Shown here in pieces: positions 24,850 to 33,254 of a DNA stretch of 44,372 nt. This stretch comes from Pelagibius litoralis (lineage in GTDB: Bacteria; Pseudomonadota; Alphaproteobacteria; Kiloniellales; Kiloniellaceae): assembly GCF_011683915.1 (NCBI RefSeq), contig NZ_JAAQPH010000032.1, positions 1 to 44,372 of the forward strand, written 5' to 3'. The notes below the pieces were generated by a model. The model worked only from the letters and a program-made list of their open reading frames with translations. It was not told the DNA's origin and did not search any database. Position numbers and translations under genes: made by a program. Position 1 is the stretch's first letter. Each line of letters starts with the position of its first letter.

Positions 24850-25911
24850 ATGACCAAAACGCCTGCGGTTTTCGCCATTCCCGGGGATATCACAACCAAA
24901 ACCGGTGGCTACATCTATGAAAACCGCCTCTTGCACGGGCTTCGCGATGCGGGGCGCCCAGTGCGGCACCTGGAACTTCCGGCAAGCTTTCCCGATCCCG
25001 ATGCGCAGGACATGGCGGCCGCGATCGCAGCCTTGGTCGCTGTGCCCGCCAACATGCCACTGATCATCGATGGGCTGGCCTTTGGTGCTGTCGAGACCCG
25101 GGGGCTCGATGCCGTGAAGGCCCCGATCTGCGCGATGATCCACCATCCCCTGGCGCTTGAGGCCGGATTGTCGGCTGAGCGGTCCGCCCTGCTGTCACGG
25201 CGCGAGGCGGATAACCTTGCGCGTGCGGCCCATGTGGTCGTGCCGAGCCCGCATACCGCCTCTGTCTTACAGACAGACTATGGCGTGGCAGCCGACAGGA
25301 TCAGCATCGCTGCACCGGGGTTTCCGCCCGCCGACCCTGTCCGGCAGGAGGAATGCCCGCCCATGATCCTGTCGGTCGGAATCCTGCATCCCCGCAAGGG
25401 CCATGACATCTTGCTCAGAGCGTTGGCGCGGATCGTCGATCTCGACTGGCGTGCCAAGATCGTAGGTGCCCGCTATGACCACGCCTACGCCGACGGCCTT
25501 GACCGACTGAACGCCTCGCTTGGCCTTACCGGACGGGTCACAGTGACCGGGATGGTCGATGACAAGGCCCTGCGGGAGCGCTATCGCGCCGCGAGCCTCT
25601 TTGCGCTCGCAACGCGCTATGAAGGTTACGGCATAGTCTTGGGTGAGGCGCTCTGTCATGGGCTGCCGATCGTCACCTGCGGCACGGGGGCCGTGCCCGA
25701 TACGGTCCCCAGGGGCGCCGGCCTGCTGGTCTCCGCCAACGAGCCCGGCGCTTTTGCCGATGCGCTGCGCCGGATGCTGTCGGACAGTGTTCTTCGTCGG
25801 CGCTCGGCCCTGGTTTCAGCCAAGGCAGGGCGGGTGCTGCCGAGCTGGGCGGATACAGCCGCGGTAATGGACCAGGTGCTTGACAGCCTGGCCGTGCAGC
25901 CCATCCCTTGA
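24850..25911 (+). CDS. Glycosyltransferase family 4 protein
   Basis: The 353-residue protein has a GT-B fold of the GT4 type. The N-terminal domain begins with TKTGGYIYENRLLHGLRDAG (Gly-rich acceptor loop). The C-terminal nucleotide-sugar domain has ILSVGILHPRKGHDILLRAL (donor Lys region near 180) and EGYGIVLGEALCHGLPIV, the EX7E motif near residues 258-275. It should transfer a sugar from an NDP-sugar with retention of configuration. It is 39 bases after the permease gene and ends the operon. The company of a CDP-alcohol transferase and a sulfatase-fold enzyme suggests a glycolipid or glycosylated envelope component. Confidence 0.9.
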   Translation: MTKTPAVFAIPGDITTKTGGYIYENRLLHGLRDAGRPVRHLELPASFPDPDAQDMAAAIAALVAVPANMPLIIDGLAFGAVETRGLDAVKAPICAMIHHPLALEAGLSAERSALLSRREADNLARAAHVVVPSPHTASVLQTDYGVAADRISIAAPGFPPADPVRQEECPPMILSVGILHPRKGHDILLRALARIVDLDWRAKIVGARYDHAYADGLDRLNASLGLTGRVTVTGMVDDKALRERYRAASLFALATRYEGYGIVLGEALCHGLPIVTCGTGAVPDTVPRGAGLLVSANEPGAFADALRRMLSDSVLRRRSALVSAKAGRVLPSWADTAAVMDQVLDSLAVQPIP

Positions 25912-26293
25912 TAGCTGCGCCGTATCTTCAAGAGGTTTTAGGCCGAGACGTTTGCTGCAAGACGGTAGGGGTTGCCCCGCAGTCTGATCTAACACCAGCT
26001 GTCTGGACAACCCCGCATTGCCGATACTTGGCCGGACCGCCAAGCGGATGTTGATATCTGAAGGCTTTCGTCGATGCCGACGGCCCAACGAAGGCTTCCA
26101 CGCCAGAACCGATGACTGGTATCGACCCAATGCGGTCTTTCAGCCTGGACCAGGCAAACGACGCCTATGCGGACTAAGCTGCCGTTCACATCCTCAAGTC
26201 GAATGGCCGCATTCTGCCCGGCACGAAGACAATACAAGTTGTAAACTATGAACTATGAGGTAACTGGCATCGCTCCTTAGAGAAGTTCGGACT
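25912..26293. other. Intergenic, possible degenerate coding remnant
   Basis: No intact gene. Around 26115-26245 on the plus strand, short blocks separated by stops (MRSFSLDQANDAYAD; VHILKSNGRILPGTK) look like decayed protein coding sequence, the first reminiscent of the C-terminus of a zinc-type alcohol dehydrogenase. This is too little for a firm call. The stretch separates the glycolipid-type operon from the convergent LysR gene. Confidence 0.35.
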
Positions 26294-27154
26294 TCATATC
26301 AGTTGTGCGACTTCGGCCCCTAGCCAATTTCGGAAAGCCACCGCAATTGAGTCCCCCTGCATGTCTGGATGCTGGGACAGCCAATAGTCGTCGCGTCCGG
26401 AAAAGGTCACCTTTCCGACCCTCACCAGATCACCACTTTTCAAAGCATCCGCGCACAGCACATTGTCACCAATGGCAATGCCATGTCCGGCTATCGCCGC
26501 GCGGATCGCAAGCGCGCCGTTTCCCAGAACAATGCCCTGGTCGAAGCGTGTGACACTCTCTGCGCGCAAAAATGCATCCCACCAATAGCTGTCCAGATCG
26601 TGGAGAAGCGGCAACGTCTTGAAGGGGTCGTTCGTGGTTTCAAGGAGCGATGGGCTGATCACGGGAAAGACCGTGAAACCGCAAAGGCGTTCGGCTAATG
26701 CCGCACCTGGACGTGGATGACCGTAGGTGATCGCCAGATCACTTTGTCGCACTTGCCGACCCGGAACGGTGGGAACGAATGTGATGTCGGTGCCGGGCAT
26801 TTCCGCACGCAGCTGATCAAGTCTTGGCGCAACCACCAAATCAAGAAATTCGTAGTCCACTTCGACCTTGATCGCACGACGCGATGACAGCGCAGTTGCT
26901 TCATCAAGACCCGCTTCGAGCAGCGCCAACACGCGCTTGGCGATTGGCAGATAGGCCCGTCCGGCGGCAGTTACCGCGACAGAACGATGCTCGCGCACAA
27001 AAAGGGCTGTGTCCAGCCTGTCCTCGAGAGTGGCCATCTGCTTGCTGACAGCGGCCTGTGTGACATTCAGAGTATCAGCGGCCCCGGCAAAGCTCGTCCG
27101 TTCGGCGGCTTCCACGAACATTCTAAGCGCGGTCGGAGTCGGAAGGTGTCGCAT
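26294..27154 (-). CDS. LysR-family transcriptional regulator (GcvA-like)
   Basis: The 286-residue protein has a standard N-terminal winged helix-turn-helix (PTPTALRMFVEAAERTSFAGAADTLNVTQAAVSKQMATLEDRL, residues 5-47; wing LFVREHRSVAVTAAG) and a LysR substrate domain with the two-lobed pattern, including VVAPRLDQLRAEMPGTDITFVP and GIAIGDNVLCADALKSGDLV. The PTPTALRMFVEAA start is typical of the GcvA/AmpR branch. It is divergent from an MFS gene, with 82 bases between start codons and a palindrome in the gap, so it most likely controls that exporter and itself. Confidence 0.92.
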   Translation of the reverse strand: MRHLPTPTALRMFVEAAERTSFAGAADTLNVTQAAVSKQMATLEDRLDTALFVREHRSVAVTAAGRAYLPIAKRVLALLEAGLDEATALSSRRAIKVEVDYEFLDLVVAPRLDQLRAEMPGTDITFVPTVPGRQVRQSDLAITYGHPRPGAALAERLCGFTVFPVISPSLLETTNDPFKTLPLLHDLDSYWWDAFLRAESVTRFDQGIVLGNGALAIRAAIAGHGIAIGDNVLCADALKSGDLVRVGKVTFSGRDDYWLSQHPDMQGDSIAVAFRNWLGAEVAQLI

Positions 27155-27179
27155 ATCTTCACTTAACCAAATGGAAGCC

Positions 27180-27191
27180 TATTGGCCAATA
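27180..27191. promoter_or_regulatory. Palindrome between LysR and MFS genes
   Basis: TATTGGCCAATA is a perfect 12-bp palindrome in the 82-bp divergent intergenic region. It is of the A/T-ended dyad type that LysR proteins recognise. It lies 26 bases from the LysR start and 46 from the MFS start, suitable for control of both. Confidence 0.55.
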
Positions 27192-27236
27192 TGTTTTCGT
27201 TGGACCGAAATTCTGTTGTCTTTATTTAATCATGAA

Positions 27237-28661
27237 ATGAATGATCAAACGACTCACATCAACGCCACGCAAAGTGGTACTTCGGACCATGCACCTGATT
27301 GGCGCGCGCTTCTGGCTAACGGACGAGGGTTCCGCATCGCGGGGGTGCTTGCAGTCATTATATTGCACGCTGGCGGGAACTACGCTGCCGTTACCCTCGC
27401 GCCGGCGATTGTTGCAGAGGTTGGTGGCGGTGAACTCATCGCTGCCCTGACCGCGCTCTTCAACATCAGTACGGTTCTGGCGGCAGCGGCCACTGGCCCG
27501 TTGGCCGCCAGATACGGCATGAAGTGGCTTTGGTGGATCATGACAGCGTTGGCGATTTCCGGAGCGATGCTTTCATCTGTGGCAGGAACGATGCCCTGGA
27601 TCGCCACGGGACGTGCCATCGCGGGTTTCGGCGGCGGTGGTTTGCTCGCTCTTGGATTTGTTGCCCTGCGCTCAGAGATAACTGCGGCGGCTTACCCCAA
27701 GATTTCTGCCATCTCGGGTGCATTCTGGATCGGAGCGGCCTTCGCCGGTCCGCTGATCGGCGGCCTCTTCGCTGATTTTGTCGGGTGGCGCCCCGCCTTC
27801 GCATTACTTGGAGCCGGAATGTTGATCTATGGGATCGGCAACGCGCGAACAGTCACGAAAGTCGAAACGGAACGTGACATGGAGGCATTTCCAATCCTGT
27901 CCTTCGCGGCTTTTGGCCTTGGTGTTGGTTTGATCAGCTTTGCTCCTCATTTTGACCGAAGCGTTGTTGCCGTCCTTACAATTGCCGGGTTTGTTGCCTT
28001 GACGACAGCTATAATGCGCGAAAGATCGTATGCGCCCCGCATGTTCCCAAGGCGGGCTTTCCGTTTCCGGACCATGCAGGGGAGCGCGATAGCTGCGAAA
28101 ACAGCCCTGGGTGCGAGCGCGATGAGCATTCTTGTATTTGGCCCGTTGGTGCTCACTCAGGTTCATGGACATAGTGCCACATTTGCTGGAGCGTTCGTAC
28201 TAATCGAGACCATTGCCTGGTCCATGGCGTCATTTGCCGTGGTCAGCATTCCTTGGGGGCGGCGTGTTTCCATCGTCGGCCCATTTGTAACGCTTGCCGG
28301 TCTGGTGGGCTGCTATCTCTTCCTTCTCGATGGCCACCTTGTTGGTGCAGCCTTGTCCATCGCCGCCAGCGGCTTCGGTCTGGGAATGATCTGGCCCTAC
28401 TTGGGCGAACAAATGGTCGCTGGTGATATGGACGGGGAACAGACCAAAACGATGGCCATGGTTTCCAGCGTTGAAACTCTCGGTTTTGCTATTGGCGGTG
28501 CTCTGGTTGGCCTCGTAGGTGCTTTTGTTGCGGGCGGCACCATCCATGATAGCGAGACCATTCTCGCTGCTGCGAGCGCTGCAATCGTGTTCTCGATACC
28601 GTTCACATTGATAGGATGCATCGCGGCGATCCAAGCTTTACGCAGGACGCCGCAGTACTAG
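27237..28661 (+). CDS. MFS transporter
   Basis: The 474-residue integral membrane protein has repeated hydrophobic spans of the major facilitator superfamily. After a hydrophilic N-terminus of about 30 residues come VLAVIILHAGGNYAAVTLAPAI, the cytoplasmic loop 2-3 (GPLAARYGMKWLWWIMT, a degenerate motif A) and IATGRAIAGFGGGGLLALGFVALR. The gene probably encodes a small-molecule exporter controlled by the divergent LysR. ATG 27237 is used; in-frame codons further upstream overlap the LysR gene. The ribosome binding site is weak, so the exact start is less certain than the gene. Confidence 0.86.
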   Translation: MNDQTTHINATQSGTSDHAPDWRALLANGRGFRIAGVLAVIILHAGGNYAAVTLAPAIVAEVGGGELIAALTALFNISTVLAAAATGPLAARYGMKWLWWIMTALAISGAMLSSVAGTMPWIATGRAIAGFGGGGLLALGFVALRSEITAAAYPKISAISGAFWIGAAFAGPLIGGLFADFVGWRPAFALLGAGMLIYGIGNARTVTKVETERDMEAFPILSFAAFGLGVGLISFAPHFDRSVVAVLTIAGFVALTTAIMRERSYAPRMFPRRAFRFRTMQGSAIAAKTALGASAMSILVFGPLVLTQVHGHSATFAGAFVLIETIAWSMASFAVVSIPWGRRVSIVGPFVTLAGLVGCYLFLLDGHLVGAALSIAASGFGLGMIWPYLGEQMVAGDMDGEQTKTMAMVSSVETLGFAIGGALVGLVGAFVAGGTIHDSETILAAASAAIVFSIPFTLIGCIAAIQALRRTPQY

Positions 28662-28740
28662 CATTTGAAAATGCCAATCTACTCCTAGAAGCTGCCGTTC
28701 GTTCATCGCGCAGCATTCGTTGCTATGGGCTCGAAGCCGT

Positions 28741-28779
28741 CATTCGCTGCAAACCCGACGAATGACCGGTCCTGGCCGA
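28741..28779 (+). repeat. Dispersed intergenic repeat, copy 2
   Basis: This is an identical 39-base copy of 251-289, in the gene-free 28662-28898 interval between the MFS gene and the DMT gene. Nothing else is recognisable in that 237-base interval. Confidence 0.75.
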
Positions 28780-28898
28780 ATTCGGCCAACTGCAGACATA
28801 GACCTTTGACCTAGTCGGGCCAACGATTGCTGGATGCCCAGGAGCGATCCAATGTCCCTTATAGTCTCAGTTACGGACCGCCATTGTTTGGAATGCAT

Positions 28899-29348
28899 TC
28901 AGTGAGTGCGGATTACGACGACGCCGGCGACGACAAGAACCGCGCCTGACACGCGCCAGAGGGTCAGGCTGTGCTGCGGACTTCCGAACGCGCCGAGGTG
29001 ATCGAGAACGAGGGCCACGAGGATTTGACCGGCGAGGATCAGGATCGTCGTCGAGCCAACGCCGAGTTTTGGCGTGATGATGACGATAGCGAGGATGTAA
29101 CCGGTGGTGATGAGCCCCCCGAGCCAGACCGTGGGCGGCGCCGAGGCCAGGGACGACAGGCTGGGGAGCGGCGGTCTCATTGCGGCGACGGTCGCGGAAA
29201 GCGCGATCGCCCCTATCACGAAGACGATCAGGCCCGCCGTGTAGGGACTTTTGGTGACAGCGCCCAGTTGCGCGTTGAACGCCAGTTGCAGCGGGACCAG
29301 GGAGCCCGTTACAAGCGCGGCAGCGACAAAGAAGCTGGAAGCGTTCAT
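28899..29348 (-). CDS. DMT-superfamily small exporter (DUF606/YdcZ-like)
   Basis: The 149-residue protein has five hydrophobic spans and the DUF606 opening MNASSFFVAAALVTGSLVPLQLAFNAQLG, with the N-A-Q-L-G motif after span 1, and a late GQILVALVLDHLGAFG. These are drug/metabolite-type carriers with no assigned substrate. The ATG at 29348 matches family N-termini. A GTG at 29366 that overlaps the SDR stop (GTGA) would add six residues and is also possible. It ends an operon of NTF2-like, SDR and SDR genes. Confidence 0.86.
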   Translation of the reverse strand: MNASSFFVAAALVTGSLVPLQLAFNAQLGAVTKSPYTAGLIVFVIGAIALSATVAAMRPPLPSLSSLASAPPTVWLGGLITTGYILAIVIITPKLGVGSTTILILAGQILVALVLDHLGAFGSPQHSLTLWRVSGAVLVVAGVVVIRTH

Positions 29349-29362
29349 GGCGATCGTTCCGA

Positions 29363-30157
29363 TCACGGTATGGCGCGGACGATTCCGCCGTCGACGCGCA
29401 GCGCCGCGCCCGTTGTGGCCGAGGCCTGAGGCGAGACGAGATAGACGATCATGTTGGCGACCTCTTCCACATCCGCCAGGCGTCCGATAAGCGACGTCGG
29501 CCGATGGTTCTCTATGAGTGCTTGCTCAAGCTTTGTGGGATCCTCGTTTGCGGCTGTGGCCATGGACTCAATGAACCCGAGGAGACCCTCGGAACGGGTC
29601 GGGCCAGGCAGAACCGCATTTACCGTGACGCCCGAACCGGCAGCGACCTCCGCAAGCCCACGGCTGATCGCAAGCTGCGCCGTCTTGGTCATGCCGTAGT
29701 GGATCATCTCTGTCGGAATGTGCAGGGCCGACTCGCTGGAGACGAAGATGATCCGTCCCCAGCCCCGGCGCATCATCCCAGGGAGTAGGGCTCGGAACAG
29801 CCGCATGCCGCTCATAACGTTGACAGCGAAGTGCTTTTCCCAGTCTGTATCTGAGGTTTCGAAGAAGGGTTTCGGCTCGGCGATCCCAACATTGTTGACG
29901 AGAATTTCCAACTCACCGACTTCGTCAGCCAGCTTCGCCGCTCCGTCGGCTGTGCCGAGATCGGCGGCGACGCCCGCGATCTCGGCATCTGGAATCGCGG
30001 CCGCAAGCCGTTTCGCTGCGGCGTCCACTGCCGCCATTGAGCGGCCATTGAGCACCACATTCGCACCCGCCTGGGCGAGCGCGGTTGCAGTTGCAAAGCC
30101 AATCCCTGCGGTCGAACCGGTTACAAGGGCGCGGCGACCTTTTAACGAAATGATCAT
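29363..30157 (-). CDS. Short-chain dehydrogenase/reductase (SDR)
   Basis: The 264-residue classical SDR has the NAD(P) loop TGSTAGIG (residues 14-21), NNVG near 87, catalytic Ser in FVSSESA and YGMTK with Tyr and Lys near residues 155-159, and a PGPTRSEG segment after it. It catalyses NAD(P)H-dependent oxidation or reduction of an alcohol/carbonyl; the substrate is unknown. It is the third gene of a four-gene leftward operon divergent from a LysR gene. An unspaced stop/start relation with the exporter gene suggests co-translation. Confidence 0.92.
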   Translation of the reverse strand: MIISLKGRRALVTGSTAGIGFATATALAQAGANVVLNGRSMAAVDAAAKRLAAAIPDAEIAGVAADLGTADGAAKLADEVGELEILVNNVGIAEPKPFFETSDTDWEKHFAVNVMSGMRLFRALLPGMMRRGWGRIIFVSSESALHIPTEMIHYGMTKTAQLAISRGLAEVAAGSGVTVNAVLPGPTRSEGLLGFIESMATAANEDPTKLEQALIENHRPTSLIGRLADVEEVANMIVYLVSPQASATTGAALRVDGGIVRAIP

Positions 30158-30256
30158 GTCGGGCCTCCTCTAGATTTTTTCGTTACTCAGAAAGCCGTTA
30201 ACCGCTGAATTGAAATCGCGCGGAACACTTCCCAGTTGACCCGGGGTGGCGGGGGG

Positions 30257-31000
30257 CTAAAGCCCGCCGTCCGCGCTGATGTGCTGACCCGTGACCCAGC
30301 GCCCCATATCGGAGGCGAGGAACAGAACCACGCGGGAGACGTCTTCGGCCGAGCCCAGCCGCTTGAAGTCCGCCTGCTCGGCCATCCAGCGTTTCTGGTC
30401 GCTCGGCAGGTCCGCCATCCAATCGGTCTCCGTATAGCCGGGCAGAACGCTGTTCACCGTGAATTGACGTTCCGCCAGTTCCTTCGCCCAGAGACGCGTA
30501 AATTGTTCGACGGCGCCCTTCGAGGCGGCGTAGAGGCTGGTGAACGGAACGTGGACTTTCGTTGCGCCCGACGAGAGATTAATCACCCGCGCGCCCTCGG
30601 ACATCAGCGCCGCCAGATGCTGGACGAGGAAGTATGGACCTTTGACATTCGTGCCGAAGACCTGGTCGAACTCGTCTTCCGAGACGTCGGCGAACGGCTT
30701 GGCGACGAAGGCCGCGGCGTTGTTCACGAGGATGTCGATGCGGCCCAGATCGGTTTGGATCTCCGCCTTCAGGCGCTCGATCGCCGTCAAGTCGGAAACG
30801 TCGGAGCGATAGGCTTTGACACGCCCGTTCGCCGAAAGTTCCGCTTCGAGACTTTTGGTGGCTTCTTCGCTGCTTACATAGGTGAACGCAACGTTCACGC
30901 CTTGCGCGACAAGGTCACGGACGATGGTTTGGCCGATGCCGCGCGATCCGCCGGTCACGAGGGCGATTTTGCCGTCGAGTCTTAGAATGTCGGTCGTCAT
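30257..31000 (-). CDS. Short-chain dehydrogenase/reductase (SDR), 3-oxoacyl-ACP reductase-like
   Basis: The 247-residue classical SDR contains TGGSRGIG (residues 16-23), NNAA near 92, INLSSGA with catalytic Ser, and YAASKGA with Tyr and Lys near 158-162. SVLPGYTETDW and ISADGGL close the fold in FabG-like form. The ATG at 31000 is preferred to a long in-frame extension that crosses the upstream gene. It is 37 bases after the NTF2-like gene and 99 bases before the second SDR gene. Confidence 0.92.
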   Translation of the reverse strand: MTTDILRLDGKIALVTGGSRGIGQTIVRDLVAQGVNVAFTYVSSEEATKSLEAELSANGRVKAYRSDVSDLTAIERLKAEIQTDLGRIDILVNNAAAFVAKPFADVSEDEFDQVFGTNVKGPYFLVQHLAALMSEGARVINLSSGATKVHVPFTSLYAASKGAVEQFTRLWAKELAERQFTVNSVLPGYTETDWMADLPSDQKRWMAEQADFKRLGSAEDVSRVVLFLASDMGRWVTGQHISADGGL

Positions 31001-31037
31001 TGCGCGTATCCTTTCGGGTTTGCTGATGGGTTTTGCG

Positions 31038-31466
31038 TCAAGTGGCCTTGCGCGCGTCGGCGACGCCGGCGGTGTTTTCGTAGAACTGACCGCCGGTGAT
31101 GCGGCCGTCGCACATGTCGAAGCGCGCGAGAAAGTCGCTGACCGCGATTTTCGCGGTCTCGCGATGGCGAAAGACGAAACGGCCTTCGACAAAAACCCGG
31201 TCGGCGGCGTCGGTGAAGCGCGCAGAGTTGAACTCGAGCGCCTCGAACTCCGAGAAGAGCAAGCTTGTGAGGCGGACATAACCTTCCTTGCCTTTGTGAA
31301 CGTAACCCGCCCACGGGATTGACCCGCGCAGGTCCTCGTTCTCGCCCGTGGAGACAATCCACTGGAAATCCGGCTGGGCGAACTCGGCGAAGGCTTTGTC
31401 GAAGTCGCCGGCGTATTGCGCCTCCAGAAAGCCCTTCACGGCGTGAATGTTTGGTGTGTCAGTCAC
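31038..31466 (-). CDS. NTF2-like (SnoaL-type) small protein
   Basis: The 142-residue protein has the cone-shaped NTF2-like pattern: N-terminal helices (IHAVKGFLEAQYAGDFDKAFAEFAQPDFQWIVS), an IPWAGYVHKGKEG loop, then strands with RVFVEGRFVFRHRETAKIAV and FLARFDMCDGRITGGQFYENT. This fold is used by small isomerases, dehydratases and ketosteroid isomerase-like enzymes. The GTG at 31466 has GGGAG nine bases upstream; a 35-codon extension would cross the divergent LysR promoter and is rejected. It opens the four-gene operon. Confidence 0.85.
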   Translation of the reverse strand: MTDTPNIHAVKGFLEAQYAGDFDKAFAEFAQPDFQWIVSTGENEDLRGSIPWAGYVHKGKEGYVRLTSLLFSEFEALEFNSARFTDAADRVFVEGRFVFRHRETAKIAVSDFLARFDMCDGRITGGQFYENTAGVADARKAT

Positions 31467-31550
31467 TGGGTGTTCTCCCGTCCGGTCACGTCGATAGACA
31501 GAAGATGGTGGCTGATCGACTGTTGAAAAATCAGCCCTAACAAGACAATC

Positions 31551-31570
31551 TGTTGTATATGGATACAACA
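31551..31570. promoter_or_regulatory. Inverted repeat over the LysR start codon
   Basis: TGTTGTAT-ATGG-ATACAACA is a perfect 8-bp-arm inverted repeat, and its 4-base centre contains the ATG of the LysR gene (31559). The start of the divergent NTF2-like gene is 85 bases away. This is a likely operator for the LysR protein, placed for autorepression. Confidence 0.6.
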
Positions 31571-32455
31571 ATCGAGATCATGGAACTGGCCGCCTTCGTG
31601 GCCGTCGTGCAGCGTGGAACCTTCACTGCGGCGGCTGATGCCATGGATACGGACAAGGCGCATGTCAGCCGCATCATCAGCCGCCTTGAGAACAAGCTTG
31701 GCGCGCAGCTCTTGCAGCGCTCGACACGTCGCCTCAGCGTTACCGAGACCGGGCGAGACTTTTATGAACGCGCCGCAGGCATCCTGACGGCGCTGGAAGA
31801 ATCGGAAGCTTCGGTCGCCCGTACGCAACGCGAGCCGACCGGGTCGCTTCGCCTGTCCGCCGGCGCAGAGTTCGGCGTGCTGCGGGTTAATCGCTGGATC
31901 GCGACCTATCTGAAGACGTACCCGGACGTGCGCGTGGACGCGGAGTTCACCAACCGCGTGACGGATGTCATCCATGAAGGGATTGATATCGCGATCCGCA
32001 TAGGCGCCTTGCCGGATGCGGAACTCTCTGTGCGCAAGCTCGGCGATATCCACTACGCCTTCTATGCGAGCCCATCTTATCTCAAAGGACGTAAACAGCC
32101 GAAAGCGCCCGCCGATCTCAAGTCCCACGATCTCGTCATGTTCGCGCCGCGAGGACGGCCCTCATGGAAAGTTGTGAAGGGACGTCAAACGGAGCTGATC
32201 GAGACGGAGCCGAGATACACCGTCAACAACAGTCTGGCGGCGCACGATATGGCAATTGCCGGAATGGGCGTGACCCTTCTGCCGACATTCATGACAGCGG
32301 ACGCACTTGCAGGCGGGAAACTAAAATTGCTCCTGCCGGGCTGGGAGCGGATCCCCGTGCCGGTCCACGCCGTCTTCACCTCAAGCCGCTATATGGCACC
32401 AAAGCTGCGGGCCTTCATTGACCTCGCGATCCGGGAGTTCAAAGCCGAAAGTTGA
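31559..32455 (+). CDS. LysR-family transcriptional regulator
   Basis: The 298-residue LysR protein has the helix-turn-helix FVAVVQRGTFTAAADAMDTDKAHVSRIISRLENKLG with wing LLQRSTRRLSVTETG, and a substrate domain of the common CrgA/DmlR type (GSLRLSAGAEFGVLRVNRWIATYLKTYPDVRV, EGIDIAIRIGALPDAELSVRKLG). MAIAGMGVTLLPTFM is the usual late motif. The ATG at 31559 lies inside a perfect inverted repeat; a TTG two codons upstream is less likely. It is divergent from the NTF2-like/SDR/SDR/DMT operon and presumably regulates it. Confidence 0.92.
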   Translation: MDTTIEIMELAAFVAVVQRGTFTAAADAMDTDKAHVSRIISRLENKLGAQLLQRSTRRLSVTETGRDFYERAAGILTALEESEASVARTQREPTGSLRLSAGAEFGVLRVNRWIATYLKTYPDVRVDAEFTNRVTDVIHEGIDIAIRIGALPDAELSVRKLGDIHYAFYASPSYLKGRKQPKAPADLKSHDLVMFAPRGRPSWKVVKGRQTELIETEPRYTVNNSLAAHDMAIAGMGVTLLPTFMTADALAGGKLKLLLPGWERIPVPVHAVFTSSRYMAPKLRAFIDLAIREFKAES

Positions 32456-33018
32456 ATGACCGAGATGAGCCCGAACCATTGCCTCCGCGGTCAATACAGC
32501 AATTGTCCTTCCTTCACGAGAAATGAGTACTTGTTTCGTCCGCTTCGGGTCGAACCCGGCCGCCGAGAGGCCATAAACTCCCGTTCCCCGAATGACCGCT
32601 CCTGGCACGCAGGTGAAGTTCTGGGCAACCTGAACCTCTTCCGCTCTCTCCCAACAAGCGACATTCAACTGGTGATGTCAGCTTTCCACCGGCTTACGTC
32701 CGCTGCGTCCACGGCTTCGGGCGTGCCGGCTGGGTCGCGGTATAGGCAGTTCGAGGCACTATCCGGCCCAAAGGATGATTGGTTTTGGCAACCGGAATTG
32801 CCTCGAAAGCCGAAGAAGCCGCTCCCCGTACTGACACTGAAACTGGCCTTCCAAAAAGGTGGCGAGAGAAAGCACGGCTGAAATTCCCTGGTCGCCAGAG
32901 CAGAGCAGTTCTCTCAGTCCGGTTTGAGAAGGGGCCGACCGCAAAGGGCCGCGGAATGCGGCCCTTTCGGCCTCCGAGTGTCGAGCCGCCCAGAGAGACG
33001 GCGAACGCGTAGACTTGG
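32456..33018. other. Gene-free stretch before the tRNA fragments
   Basis: No coding region can be supported. It holds a third, weaker copy of the dispersed repeat core at 32589-32606 (CGAATGACCGCTCCTGGC, one base different from copies 1 and 2) and a strong hairpin at 32943-32967. Confidence 0.45.
32943..32967. terminator. Perfect 10-bp hairpin, possible bidirectional terminator
   Basis: AAAGGGCCGC-GGAAT-GCGGCCCTTT is a perfect 10-bp stem with a 5-base loop. The A/T ends give a short U-tract on either strand, so it may stop transcription in both directions. It stands between the LysR gene and the tRNA fragments. Confidence 0.55.
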
Positions 33019-33046
33019 TGGCGGATGGGGTGGGATTCGAACCCAA
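33019..33046 (-). pseudogene. 3' end fragment of a tRNA (tRNA-Ser-like)
   Basis: On the minus strand the sequence reads GGGTTCGAATCCCACC followed by CCATCCGCCA: a T-arm with the invariant TTCGAAT loop, an acceptor 3' strand CCCATCC, discriminator G and encoded CCA. G at the discriminator position and this T-arm are typical of tRNA-Ser in alphaproteobacteria. The matching 5' acceptor strand (GGATGGG), D-arm and anticodon arm are not found in the following 100 bases, so only the last 28 bases of a tRNA are present. Such 3' fragments are left where an element has integrated into a tRNA gene. Confidence 0.72.
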
Positions 33047-33254
33047 GGGCCGGTTTGATTTCTACCCCCGGAAACCCGCCAGCTGTTTCGGTCCAGTCTG
33101 ATCGGTGTCATCGCCGTCCCAATTGTCCCGTTCGTGCGGGAACGAGCTCCGAACCCTGATCGGCCTGAAGCGGATCCGGCGCGCCGCCGAGATCGAACCT
33201 AATGACAGCACAGGACTGCACCGCCGGCGCAGGGAGATAGAACGAATCGGGAAA

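Noticed and set aside
32381-32668. Minus-strand 95-codon open frame
   Set aside because: It overlaps the 3' end of the LysR gene, has no domain and no ribosome binding site.
33019-33110. Complete tRNA-Ser gene
   Set aside because: Only the T-arm, acceptor 3' strand and CCA are present. No 5' acceptor strand, D-arm or anticodon arm can be folded in the adjacent sequence.
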